Of a DNA stretch of 64,000 bases, positions 1-7,362 are shown piece by piece. The first letter of the stretch is position 1, and each line of letters opens with the position of its first letter. The notes below the pieces were generated by a model, which saw only the letters and a program-made list of their open reading frames with translations, did not search any database and was not told the DNA's origin. A program made the translations under genes and the position numbers. Location: positions 3,968,001 through 4,032,000 of the forward strand of contig NZ_CP089414.1 of the NCBI RefSeq assembly GCF_022394535.1. The letters run 5' to 3'. This DNA is from Dyella terrae (GTDB taxonomy: Bacteria; Pseudomonadota; Gammaproteobacteria; Xanthomonadales; Rhodanobacteraceae).

Positions 1-1763
1 GCCACCTTGGCGGCATCCAACAGGCGCTCCGCCTCTAGCATCTGCTTGGCGGCCTTGCGGTACTGCTTGCGGCCACGAGCGTGTTCACGCGCCGCATTGA
101 CGTCGGCGAAGCCCACGGCAGCGATGCACGGCGCCGTCGCGATGAACGTACCGTCGAGCGCGTAGACGTGCGCTTCTCCCTGCAGGTGCCAGGGATCAAC
201 ACGCAGTACGACCTTGCGGCCGGCATACTCGCTTAGCGCTTCGGTCCAATAGCGATTGCCGTCGAGGCGCACGCTGCCGTCGACCGAACTGGCGGTGACG
301 GCTTCGGCAGCGAGGAGCAGCAACCGCAGCTGCTCCTCGCTGACTCGGCGCACGACGGTGTTGGCGTAGTTCTCGTTGAACACCGTGTCGAAGCTCCTGC
401 CTTTGCAGACCTTGGTGCGGCGTCCCTGGCGTGCGTTGTGTTCGTGAATCTCGCTCGTGACGACGCGCTCAAACTCAGTCCATTCGATCGCGCGGCTGCC
501 GTAGTTCTCCGGCTTGTTGGTAGGGCTGTTGCCCACGTAGGCGCCCGCGAAGGCCGGGTGCTTGGAGATGCGCTCGCAGAAGTCGAGCCAGGCGCGCTCG
601 ATGGGCTTGGCCTGGCCGTGATAGGGCGATACCCAATGCACGCCGTCGGCGCCAACGAGTGTGGTGATCAAGCCGGCAGGATCTTCTTCACGCACCTTGA
701 AGCGGTAGCGTGTCGGTGTGCCACCGGTCATCCATTTGCTCGCGAAGGCGCGGCCGTTATCCAGGTACACGCTGCTTGGGACGCCATAGATGCGCAGCAT
801 GTCGCCGAAGCTCAGGCGCACGACGTCACTGCTCTCCTGGTCGCACAGGCGCCATGCCAAGATCTTGCCGCTGTAGAGATCCTGCCAGCCCAGAATGCAC
901 GGACGTCCTTCGCTCCCATCGGGGAAGCGCACGCGGATATCCCATTTGTGGCCATCGGCATTCACGGCCTCCAGTGCGGCGAACATGCTGCGATCGCGCT
1001 CCTGTGCCGGATACGAGCGCATGAGTGCCTCTTCGCCCTGGCGTGCCAACAGACGGACGGCGCGCGGCAACTCGCGCTCGATGCGGCGTGTGAAGGTCTT
1101 CAGGCACGGCAGCGTCCAGCCGCTTACCTTGGCGATACGCTGCAGGCGGTCGTAGCAGCTGCTCGCCGTAGGCTGTTCCACGCGCAGGTAGTCAGCCTTG
1201 AACAGCTCCCACGCCTCGGGTTCAATCTCGGCCGTCGACGTGCGACCGCTGTAGTGCGGCACCAGCAATGCCAGCCAGTCCTTTGAGTCCGCGCCTTCGA
1301 CAGCGGCTTGCCAGCGCGCAATGGAAGCAGCGCTGACATTGGTGCCGGCCATCTGGAGCTGCACAGCAACAATCTCTCGCGCCTGCATCAGTGGCGTGTT
1401 GTTGATTACCAAGGTGCGCACCGCATGCAGGGCCTTGAGGCGATTTGCGGCCTTATCCTTCTGGTCCTGCTTCACCGCGTCGTAACGCTGCCAGGCCGAG
1501 CGAATCTGCGCATCGCTGCGGGCCATCGTCACGGTGGGGCGTGCAACCGATGCCGGCCGCTCGCGAAACAGGATGGCTGCCTGGGCCTCCGGCGGCAGCG
1601 AGCTGAAGCCGTATTCCCAGCCCTTGCCGTGCTGCCGGGCGCGACGCTGCCAGCCATCACGTTCAGCGCGGCTGTTGATTCGGCGTTCTGTGCCCGGGAG
1701 AGACGGGAGACCAGCGAGATCCGATGCGGTGTACCAACGCTCAAACGCCGTTCCATCGGCCAT
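1..1763 (-). CDS. Mu-type (MuA-like) DDE transposase, 3' end cut by window edge
   Basis: This is the transposase of a Mu-like prophage, which catalyses strand transfer during integration and replicative transposition. The frame is open from the ATG at 1763 to the window edge (587 codons; phage Mu A has 663), so the C-terminal part that contacts the B/ClpX partners is missing. Residues 1-75 match the Mu winged-helix end-binding domain (WYTASDLAGLPSLPGTERRI). The catalytic triad fits Mu spacing: D270 (VNADGH), D335 (YLDNGRAFAS) and E389 (KPIERAW); Mu has D269, D336 and E392. A Mu C-terminal beta-barrel-like segment follows. The start overlaps the stop of the upstream gene (TAATG), indicating translational coupling in the early operon. 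The catalytic residues are intact, so nothing visible suggests it is dead. Confidence 0.95.
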   Translation of the reverse strand, partial: MADGTAFERWYTASDLAGLPSLPGTERRINSRAERDGWQRRARQHGKGWEYGFSSLPPEAQAAILFRERPASVARPTVTMARSDAQIRSAWQRYDAVKQDQKDKAANRLKALHAVRTLVINNTPLMQAREIVAVQLQMAGTNVSAASIARWQAAVEGADSKDWLALLVPHYSGRTSTAEIEPEAWELFKADYLRVEQPTASSCYDRLQRIAKVSGWTLPCLKTFTRRIERELPRAVRLLARQGEEALMRSYPAQERDRSMFAALEAVNADGHKWDIRVRFPDGSEGRPCILGWQDLYSGKILAWRLCDQESSDVVRLSFGDMLRIYGVPSSVYLDNGRAFASKWMTGGTPTRYRFKVREEDPAGLITTLVGADGVHWVSPYHGQAKPIERAWLDFCERISKHPAFAGAYVGNSPTNKPENYGSRAIEWTEFERVVTSEIHEHNARQGRRTKVCKGRSFDTVFNENYANTVVRRVSEEQLRLLLLAAEAVTASSVDGSVRLDGNRYWTEALSEYAGRKVVLRVDPWHLQGEAHVYALDGTFIATAPCIAAVGFADVNAAREHARGRKQYRKAAKQMLEAERLLDAAKV

Positions 1764-2215
1764 TAACGGACCCTCCGGCGCAGGTCTTTGAGTTCTTTCA
1801 GCCGGGCATCGGTGGAATCGCGCTCGCTCATCAAGCGCCCGATTTCCGCATCAATCGTTTCGGCGCCGACCGTCAGGCGGCCACCGTGAATGCCTGCGTG
1901 CCAGCTGGCCAGCGACGTGGCCTTGCAGACGACTTCCAGGACGGGTGCGAGCCACAGCGGGCAGTTGAAATCCTCGCGGGCCGGCGCGGTGTAGCTGTCC
2001 AGCATGTTTTTGGTGACGTCCTTGCCAGTGAGCCGGCTCGCGACAGCGGCCACCTCATGACGATCCATCCCCGCGCGATGGGCATCGGCCAGCATGCCCG
2101 CGATCAGCTCGCAGACGGTCGCGCGATAGTCCATTGATCCCGGTAGGAGCCGTGGCTGCTTCGGGATGTCGAACAGATCCCCGCTGTAGGCGCCCCCATG
2201 CGCCCGCCGCGTCAT
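1763..2215 (-). CDS. Mu-like prophage early protein, function unknown
   Basis: A 150-residue protein in the early operon, immediately upstream of and coupled to the transposase (TAATG overlap at its end). Its own start overlaps the previous gene's stop (ATGA), which supports the start. The middle part (MDRHEVAAVASRLTGKDVTKNMLDSYTA, here described only by its ends at about residues 50-77) looks like a helical, possibly DNA-binding segment. The C-terminus (about 118-150) is charged and probably coiled coil. Proteins of this size and position occur in other Mu-like phages of Pseudomonas and Xanthomonas, but I cannot assign a function. It is not a MuB ATPase: there is no Walker motif. Confidence 0.8.
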   Translation of the reverse strand: MTRRAHGGAYSGDLFDIPKQPRLLPGSMDYRATVCELIAGMLADAHRAGMDRHEVAAVASRLTGKDVTKNMLDSYTAPAREDFNCPLWLAPVLEVVCKATSLASWHAGIHGGRLTVGAETIDAEIGRLMSERDSTDARLKELKDLRRRVR

Positions 2216-2484
2216 TGCACGCCCCCGATGGCGAAGAAGCCGGACCGGATCTGATCCACGGTGCGGACCAGGAGGGCGCCCGAGGCATCGCTGGCTACGT
2301 AACGGTCGGCGCCATCAGCCCAGATCACGCGCCAGTTGGCATGAGCGTCGACCAGCTGGCCGGTGCCTTCGTCGGTCTCCGGCTGGCGGCTCTCCAGGAG
2401 GCAGCCGACCGGGAACGACGGGTGGCGGGCTGGGCGCCGATTCGAAGATGCAGCCGCGAGGCTGCGGGCATAGATAGATGCCAT
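2212..2484 (-). CDS. Small Mu-like prophage protein, function unknown
   Basis: A 90-residue protein between ner and the 150-residue early protein. Its stop overlaps the next start by 4 nt (ATGA), so it belongs to the early transcription unit. The N-terminal 30 residues are basic and Ser/Ala-rich. The C-terminal half (NWRVIWADGADRYVA, then VRTVDQIRSGFFAIGG) has the alternating pattern of a small beta-rich fold. I do not recognise the family. Support for it being real comes from operon packing and the four-base overlap rather than homology. Confidence 0.7.
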   Translation of the reverse strand: MASIYARSLAAASSNRRPARHPSFPVGCLLESRQPETDEGTGQLVDAHANWRVIWADGADRYVASDASGALLVRTVDQIRSGFFAIGGVQ

Positions 2485-2486
2485 GT

Positions 2487-2843
2487 TTAACCCCCTGCAG
2501 GCTTTTGTGGATTGCGGCCGGAGCCCGGGGTGGTAGCCTTGGGAACGACCGTGAAGTGGGCCGGACGAAGCGGCTTGGAGCCGGGCGTGCGATTGGATGT
2601 GCCGTCGGCGTTGTAGCGAGTTGGCCAGACGTCCTGCGGCTGCATGTCCAGGGCGCTGGCGATGATTCGTTCCGCCTTGGGGTACGGCCGGTGCATCGCA
2701 TGGGCGATGGCGGTTCGGGACTTGTAGCCATTGGCCACGGCCAGTTGAACAAGCGACCAGCCCGCTTTTCGCAGTGCTGCCACGATGTCGGCCGGGTGCC
2801 AGTCCTGCGGGGCTGGCTTTTTTCGGACGGCGCTTGTGGTCAT
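2487..2843 (-). CDS. ner: Ner/Nlp-family early transcription regulator
   Basis: A 118-residue DNA-binding protein. Residues 14-75 match the Ner/Nlp (SfsB-like) helix-turn-helix family: it begins DWHPADIVAALRKAGWSL, has an HTH around LAVANGYKSRTAIAHAMHRP, and closes with the family signature PQDVWPTRY. In phage Mu, Ner represses both the early operon and the repressor promoter during lytic growth. Here it is the first gene of the leftward early operon and diverges from the C-type repressor, which is the expected arrangement. The C-terminal tail of about 40 residues (basic, Pro-rich, ending NPQKPAGG) extends beyond the usual 75-residue Ner. The ribosome-binding site is weak (GGGGA about 12 nt upstream). 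Confidence 0.9.
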   Translation of the reverse strand: MTTSAVRKKPAPQDWHPADIVAALRKAGWSLVQLAVANGYKSRTAIAHAMHRPYPKAERIIASALDMQPQDVWPTRYNADGTSNRTPGSKPLRPAHFTVVPKATTPGSGRNPQKPAGG

Positions 2844-2981
2844 GTCTGTGTGGTCCCCTTTAGGTGGTATCTACGGTGTAGACAGTACGCATATCTTCTA
2901 GCTTTAGCAAGAGAATTTGCGGCGTCCGATTCGATCTTGATCCGCAAATTTGCGTGTTCACGTTTAAGGGCTTTTAATTCA
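2844..2981. promoter_or_regulatory. Divergent ner/repressor control region
   Basis: A 138-bp spacer between ner (leftward) and the repressor gene (rightward). It is visibly more AT-rich than its flanks. It holds a perfect 12-bp palindrome CGCAAATTTGCG at 2943-2954, a related half copy GAATTTGCGG at 2913-2922, and the first copy (reverse orientation, 2922-2931) of the AATCGGACGC repeat that recurs downstream. By analogy with Mu, Ner and the repressor should bind here. Which repeat belongs to which protein cannot be read from sequence. Confidence 0.7.
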
Positions 2982-3056
2982 ATGACTTCCAGCAAATCGG
3001 ACGCAGCTGCACTGAATCGGACGCAAGGTCCGATTCCTTGCCCGGGAATCGGACGC
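2922..3056. repeat. Five-copy operator-like repeat (AATCGGACGC) spanning repressor start
   Basis: Copies are at 2922-2931 (reverse), 2995-3004, 3015-3024, 3028-3035 (reverse, 8 of the bases) and 3047-3056. Copies three and four form a perfect inverted repeat AATCGGAC-N5-GTCCGATT at 3015-3035. Copies four and five form CCGATTCC-N7-GGAATCGG at 3030-3052. Copies two, three and five sit in three different reading frames of the repressor (encoding SDA, NRT and IGR), so the DNA rather than the protein is being conserved. They are likely operators for the repressor itself or for Ner. Confidence 0.75.
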
Positions 3057-3596
3057 AGAATTGCGGCTGTGGCGGACGTCGTGGGAACTAGAAAATATGC
3101 GGCTGAAACGATGGGGGTCTCACCAGATGCCCTTCAGCGCTATATCCGGGATGACAACAACCCGACGTTTGATGCCGTCGCCAAGCTGTGCCATGCGGGG
3201 AATGTGAGCTTGGTTTGGCTCGCGACCGGCCAAGGCGAGATGGCTGAAAACCCTTGGAATCAGCCTTCTTTTGCTGTCTCTCAAACGACGAGACTGAATA
3301 GTGAAATCTTGCGCGAGGCGGTCAAATTGCTTCGAGCCATCTATGACCTCGTGGGCGCCAGGTACGACATGGAGGCCGATCCGGATCTCCTGGTCGAAAC
3401 CTATGCGTTCCTCGCAGATCACGACGGGCAATGGACGTCGGCTGATGTGATCGATTTCAGCAAGCGCCTGGCAGACCGTCGTCGGGCGAAGGAGAGGCAG
3501 GATGCAGAGGGACAGGGGACTTCAAGCTCAACGACTGGCGGAGCTGGTGCTGGCTCGGGCAAGGCAGGACGTATTCCAGGACAGGGCAGCTGGTAG
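2982..3596 (+). CDS. Phage C-type (XRE/HTH) repressor
   Basis: A 204-residue protein using the ATG at 2982; the longer upstream frame has no phage-like content. The N-terminal HTH (about residues 22-70: IGRRIAAVADVVGTRKYAA, then TMGVSPDALQRYIRDDN) matches repressors of Mu-like and other temperate phages. The central part is helical. The last 30 residues are low-complexity Gly/Ser and overlap the next gene. There is no LexA-like Ser-Lys protease domain, so control would be Mu-like (ClpXP-sensitive) rather than RecA cleavage; this is inference. It diverges from ner. Four copies of the AATCGGACGC repeat lie within its first 75 bases of coding sequence (see findings). Confidence 0.85.
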   Translation: MTSSKSDAAALNRTQGPIPCPGIGRRIAAVADVVGTRKYAAETMGVSPDALQRYIRDDNNPTFDAVAKLCHAGNVSLVWLATGQGEMAENPWNQPSFAVSQTTRLNSEILREAVKLLRAIYDLVGARYDMEADPDLLVETYAFLADHDGQWTSADVIDFSKRLADRRRAKERQDAEGQGTSSSTTGGAGAGSGKAGRIPGQGSW

Positions 3597-3840
3597 CAGC
3601 TCGCGGAGCAAAGGCCCGCTGGGAACGATTCGGCGTAAATATCTGATCCATCAAGCTCGGCAACTCGCCTGCCGATACAGTCTTGAGGAACAGCTCAATG
3701 GCTTTGTTTTGGCTGCTGGGCGCGAGGCGATTACGGGCCTGGACCCGACAGATCTGGAGGCCTTAGTCGAATGGCTGGAGGATCTCGGTGGCCGTGTGGC
3801 GACCGCGTGTGATCCGCCTCACGCGCCACCAGCCAGGTGA
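3502..3840 (+). CDS. Prophage-end hypothetical protein
   Basis: A 112-residue protein whose first 95 nt overlap the 3' end of the repressor gene in another frame. The composition is protein-like throughout (LQAQRLAELVLARARQDV, then a helical LIHQARQLACRYSLEEQL segment and LDPTDLEALVEWLEDLG). There is no signal peptide, membrane segment or family I recognise. It lies between the repressor and the prophage end, a position where transposable phages often carry accessory genes. The overlap makes the exact start uncertain; internal starts are possible. Confidence 0.55.
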   Translation: MQRDRGLQAQRLAELVLARARQDVFQDRAAGSSSRSKGPLGTIRRKYLIHQARQLACRYSLEEQLNGFVLAAGREAITGLDPTDLEALVEWLEDLGGRVATACDPPHAPPAR

Positions 3841-3853
3841 CCGGAAGAACGGA

Positions 3854-4534
3854 ATGGCGAATCCCAACGACCTCGGGCCCAAAGCAAGGGCCCTCTACGA
3901 GGCGGTTAAGAAGATCAAAGAGGAGCAGGAGGCGGCGGAACGTGAGGCTGCGGGCCGTCCACAAGCCACGCAGGCCGAGATCGAGGGCGCGATGGTCGAT
4001 GACTTCCAGGCCTACCGGGAGTGGGTCGAGACGCATGGTGACGAGTTCCAGGAGTTGATGGACAAGCACGCCCACGAATTCCCGGAATTTGAGGATGAGC
4101 CCTGGGAGGAGATGCCGCCGCCAGGCGAGTCCCCGGCATGGTTCAAGGATCCGCCCTCTGAAGAGGAGCTTCATTCGTTTGCTGGAGCGGCGGTTGCTCC
4201 CGTGGCTCCGGCGCAGGGCGTCCTCGGTGATGACACGCTTGGGCGCCTGATCCAATACTGCATGCCATTTTGCAGGCGCTGGGTGCCGCGCTACTTCAAG
4301 GTGTTCGCCCCTCTCGCCATCCTGTTCATTGTGGTGAGGTTCCGGCAGCAATACCTGAGGTCGGGCGTACCCTGGTATCAGTTCGGCCGCTGGCTTGATG
4401 CAAATGACCCGATGATCGTCCCGAAGATGATCGGGCTTGGCGCCCTCGTAGCGGGCTGGGTCGTATTCATGTGGCTGGCTGTCGATGCAGAACGTGCAAG
4501 GGTCCGCCGTAAACGCGATTTAAAGGCTGCTTAA
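3854..4534 (+). CDS. Prophage-end membrane protein with acidic cytoplasmic region
   Basis: 226 residues from the ATG at 3854; the frame extends upstream to 3788 but that part overlaps the previous gene. Residues 1-115 are highly charged and acidic (KKIKEEQEAAEREAAG, then EFPEFEDEPWEEMPPP), with predicted helix or coiled coil. Two membrane segments follow, near residues 150-168 (VFAPLAILFIVVRF) and 196-215 (GLGALVAGWVVFMWLAVDA), and the tail is very basic (RARVRRKRDLKAA). I do not recognise it. Position between a Mu-like repressor and the prophage end suggests an accessory (moron) function such as superinfection exclusion, which is speculation from location and topology alone. Confidence 0.7.
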   Translation: MANPNDLGPKARALYEAVKKIKEEQEAAEREAAGRPQATQAEIEGAMVDDFQAYREWVETHGDEFQELMDKHAHEFPEFEDEPWEEMPPPGESPAWFKDPPSEEELHSFAGAAVAPVAPAQGVLGDDTLGRLIQYCMPFCRRWVPRYFKVFAPLAILFIVVRFRQQYLRSGVPWYQFGRWLDANDPMIVPKMIGLGALVAGWVVFMWLAVDAERARVRRKRDLKAA

Positions 4535-4739
4535 GCCGCCATTGATGCCGGCTTCAATTCGCAATCCTAAAGTCCCACTGGCTGTTGTTTGCCTGATTTA
4601 GCAAACTGAGCGCTACTCGCGTCGGCGCGGACGATATCTATCGGAAGTGGCGCCGTTGCTGGTTTCGTCCCACTCTGTCCCGTTATTCGGCGCTATATCC
4701 CGATTCCTCAAACCGGGTGTCCCCCAACATTCGATGAAA
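4535..4739. other. Probable terminal segment of the Mu-like prophage
   Basis: No gene is visible. In Mu-like genomes the repressor end lies next to the phage terminus, so the phage-host junction should be in or near this stretch. GTCCCACT occurs at 4572-4579 and again at 4667-4674, each followed within a few bases by CTGT, which could be transposase end-binding sites. Host-type interspersed repeat begins at about 4740. The exact terminus and the 5-bp target duplication cannot be fixed without the other end. Confidence 0.4.
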
Positions 4740-5690
4740 CCGTCATCCCTGCGAAGGCAGGGATCCAGTGACCTTTCGCCCGGTTGTAGCGCCACGGCGA
4801 CTTGGCTCGCCTACGCGGCGGGCGTTTCGCCCTCCTACCGGAGGCCGAGTCACTTTTCTTTGCATGCCCAAAGAAAAGTAACCCAAAGAAAGGGCACCCC
4901 CACTTGGCGCTGGCCGGTGAAGCCGGCCAGTTCGTGAGGGGCGGCCGGGCTTTTCGACAGGGCTCCTGCCCTGGCGAAAAGGAATCGGCATCCATGCCGA
5001 TTCCCCTGCGGGCCTGATCGTCCACCCCTCACCGCCGCACAGGGGGCCCGAAGGTCACAAGCGAAAGCAGGCGGCTCGTGCAGCTTTGCTGCACATCGCA
5101 CCGATGCGGAGAGGACTTAAAGCGGGCTTCGCTACGTTTTTTGATCGCTGAGGCTAGATAAAGCTCGCGCTACGCTTCCCGACCGGTGTGGATAACTCGC
5201 CACCTAACGGCATGGCTTTTCTCTTCTCCCCTAACTTTTCGTACTAGAGCAGGCACAACGCGACCTACCGCGATGCGATGTGCAGCAACGCTGCACGAGC
5301 AGTCTGCATACAGCTTTTGATCTTCCAGGGCCCCGTATGAGGCGGCGGGCGGGTGGAGAAAAGGCCCGCAGGGGAATCGGCATGGATGCCGATTCCTTTT
5401 CGCCGGGGCAGGAGCCCCGTAGAAAAGCCCGGAACCCGTACGCGTACCTATCGGGCTTTAGCCCGATAGGCGACTCATCCGGTGTGCGCTTTCTTTGGGT
5501 TACTTTTCTTTACTCCGGGCATCCTGCCCTCCGCCCTTCGGGCCGGCTTCGCCGTTCGCCCGCGCTCCTGCGCGTGCGTGGGCAAGCAAAGAAAAGTGAC
5601 TCGGCCTCCGGCAGGAGGTCGAAACGCCCGCTGCGTAGGCGGCCAGATCGCCGTAACGCACGAGACGACAACCGATCACTGGATGACCAG
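4740..5690. repeat. Interspersed repeat, two copies facing each other (copies A and B)
   Basis: Copy A (about 4740-5120) reads forward and copy B (about 5255-5690) is its diverged reverse complement. Shared blocks include the GGAATCGGCATCCATGCCGA palindromic block (4981-5000 and its partner near 5371), the TTTCTTTGGGTTACTTTTCT block (reverse complement near 4867, forward near 5490) and a GGCCTCCGGCAGGAGG-like block. The left edge carries TCCCTGC-N4-GCAGGGATCCAGTGAC; the right edge carries a decayed version. The open reading frames here are low-complexity by-products of the repeat. Related copies lie at 39527-40043 and 51703-51925. Confidence 0.8.
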
Positions 5691-5778
5691 CCATTCGATT
5701 GTTGAAAAGCGCATCCCGCCCTTGCCTCTATTAAACAGGGTGCACTCGGATGACGCGGTAGATCTCGCTCGTCGCGCC

Positions 5779-6636
5779 CTACGCCGCCGGCCTCAACTCC
5801 GTCAAATCCAGCTTCGCTCGCGTCAGCGGCGCCAGCGCCAGCGCCGCGGCAGGCGAGGGCAGCACCAGTTCACGACTAGCGCGCCCCAGCGGCGCGTACT
5901 GCTCGCTCCAATGGATCAGCTCCATCGCGCCGGTGTGGTCTTCCACCAGTACGGTGCAATGCTCTACCCAGTCGCCGTCGTTGAGGTACAGCACGCCATC
6001 CATGTCGCGCACGTGGCCGAAGTGGATGTGGCCGCAGATATGGCCGTCGAAACCGCGCTCGCGGGCGTCGTTTGCCACGCGTTCCTCGTAGGCGCGGATA
6101 TAGGCCAGGGCTTTGCCGATATGCGATTTCACGATGATCGATAGCGGTAGATAGGGCAGCTCAAGGCGGCTGCGCATCGCGTGGACCCGTCGATTGGTCC
6201 AGCAGATGAAGCGATGCATCACTTCCCCCAGGTGCACCATCCATGTGCGCCCGACTTGCTCCGGATCGAATTCGTCGCCGTGGCTGACGTGGTAGCGACG
6301 GCCGTCGGCGCCTTCGTGCACCGCATCCAGCTGGATCTTTACGCCGCCGAAACTCTGACCGGCTAATCCGCGCACCGGCGCGTCATGGTTGCCGGGGATG
6401 TAGATGACCTCGACGCCTCGGCGAGCAAGGTCCAGCACTTCCGCGATGACCGCGCCGTGGTCGGCGTGCCACCAGGTGCGTCGCGCTAGTGCTTCCATGT
6501 CGATGATGTCGCCGACGAGGTACAGCTTTTCGCAACGCAGTTTGCGTAGGAAGTCGAGCAGGTATCGAGCCTTGCAGTCGGGCGTGCCCAGATGCACGTC
6601 AGAGATGAAGGCGCTGCGGCAGTGAAAGGTCGCCAT
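5779..6636 (-). CDS. UDP-2,3-diacylglucosamine diphosphatase-like metallophosphoesterase
   Basis: A 285-residue calcineurin-like metallophosphoesterase of the LpxH-like group (COG2908). Metal-site motifs are in order: SDVHLG (D13, H15), GDIID (D43), GNHD (N83, H84), HGDEFD (H119) and GHIHFGH near residue 200. The insertion between the GNHD and HGD motifs and the C-terminal stretch ending in WSEQYAPLG fit relatives acting on UDP-diacylglucosamine or similar diphosphates. It is longer than E. coli LpxH (240 residues), so it may be the second, LpxH-like paralogue rather than the essential lipid A enzyme. No signal peptide; cytoplasmic. It is a single gene, with a spacer of over 120 bp to the next gene. 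Confidence 0.85.
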   Translation of the reverse strand: MATFHCRSAFISDVHLGTPDCKARYLLDFLRKLRCEKLYLVGDIIDMEALARRTWWHADHGAVIAEVLDLARRGVEVIYIPGNHDAPVRGLAGQSFGGVKIQLDAVHEGADGRRYHVSHGDEFDPEQVGRTWMVHLGEVMHRFICWTNRRVHAMRSRLELPYLPLSIIVKSHIGKALAYIRAYEERVANDARERGFDGHICGHIHFGHVRDMDGVLYLNDGDWVEHCTVLVEDHTGAMELIHWSEQYAPLGRASRELVLPSPAAALALAPLTRAKLDLTELRPAA

Positions 6637-6759
6637 GACAGTCTCTCCCGGTGGTTACCGGGATGCCAGAATGCCGTGTCTACGTCACCGTGGGATGGCG
6701 GGAAGATTGCAGTGTGGTTTCCGCGCAAGCCCAGCGATTTTCCCTATGGGAGCGATACG

Positions 6760-7359
6760 TCAGTCGGCGAGCATCGCCAGGGCGGTCGGCACCGCCGCTT
6801 CTGTCCACAACGCGTACTGCGCGGCGGACGGGTGCAGGCCATCGTCCGCCAACAGTGCGGGGTGCTGGCGGGAAATGCCGGTGATGTCGACGAAGTACGC
6901 GCCATGGCGCTCCGTTTCGTCGCGGGCGATAGTGTTATAGACGTCCAGTTCGTCGGCGATGCGCAGCACGTCGCGGCCGCTGCCGTGGGCAAACGGCGTA
7001 ACGCCCCAGTCGGGAATGGACAGCACCAGCACGCGCTCAGCACGCTGACCGGCCAGGCTGATGGCGCGGTCGAGCATGCGGAGGAACTCGTCGCGGTAGT
7101 CATCGGCGCTGCGGCCACGGTACTGGTTGTTCACGCCGATCAGCAGGCTGACCAGGTCGTAGGGCGGCGTGAACGTGGCGGCGTCCATCGCGGCAGACAG
7201 CTCGTCAGTAGTCCAGCCGGTGGTGGCGATGATAGTCGGATCGTCCAACGCCACCTTTTCGCGGCGCAGGCGCACGGCCAACTGCACCGGCCAGCGACCG
7301 GCTTCGGGCACGCCTTCACCGATGGAGTACGAATCGCCTAGTGCGAGATAGCGCCGCAC
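6760..7359 (-). CDS. SGNH/GDSL-family hydrolase
   Basis: A 199-residue SGNH hydrolase: block I GDSYSIGEG (nucleophile S10), block III GVNN (N77/N78) and block V DGLHPS (D173, H176). All catalytic positions are present. There is no signal peptide, so it is cytoplasmic, probably an esterase or deacylase of unknown substrate. It follows the aminotransferase gene with only 3 nt between them on the same strand, indicating one transcription unit, although a functional link between the two is not obvious. Confidence 0.88.
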   Translation of the reverse strand: MRRYLALGDSYSIGEGVPEAGRWPVQLAVRLRREKVALDDPTIIATTGWTTDELSAAMDAATFTPPYDLVSLLIGVNNQYRGRSADDYRDEFLRMLDRAISLAGQRAERVLVLSIPDWGVTPFAHGSGRDVLRIADELDVYNTIARDETERHGAYFVDITGISRQHPALLADDGLHPSAAQYALWTEAAVPTALAMLAD

Positions 7360-7362
7360 GCG

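Noticed and set aside
438..1286. 282-residue plus-strand frame
   Set aside because: Opposite the transposase coding frame, whose catalytic residues are clear.
2478..2981. N-terminal extension of the repressor frame back to 2478
   Set aside because: It overlaps ner on the other strand and the divergent promoter region; the phage-repressor fold begins only after 2982.
4647..6144. Several 60-220 residue frames between 4.6 and 6.1 kb
   Set aside because: They come from the interspersed repeat and the antisense of the metallophosphoesterase; the same low-complexity peptides recur at the other repeat copies.
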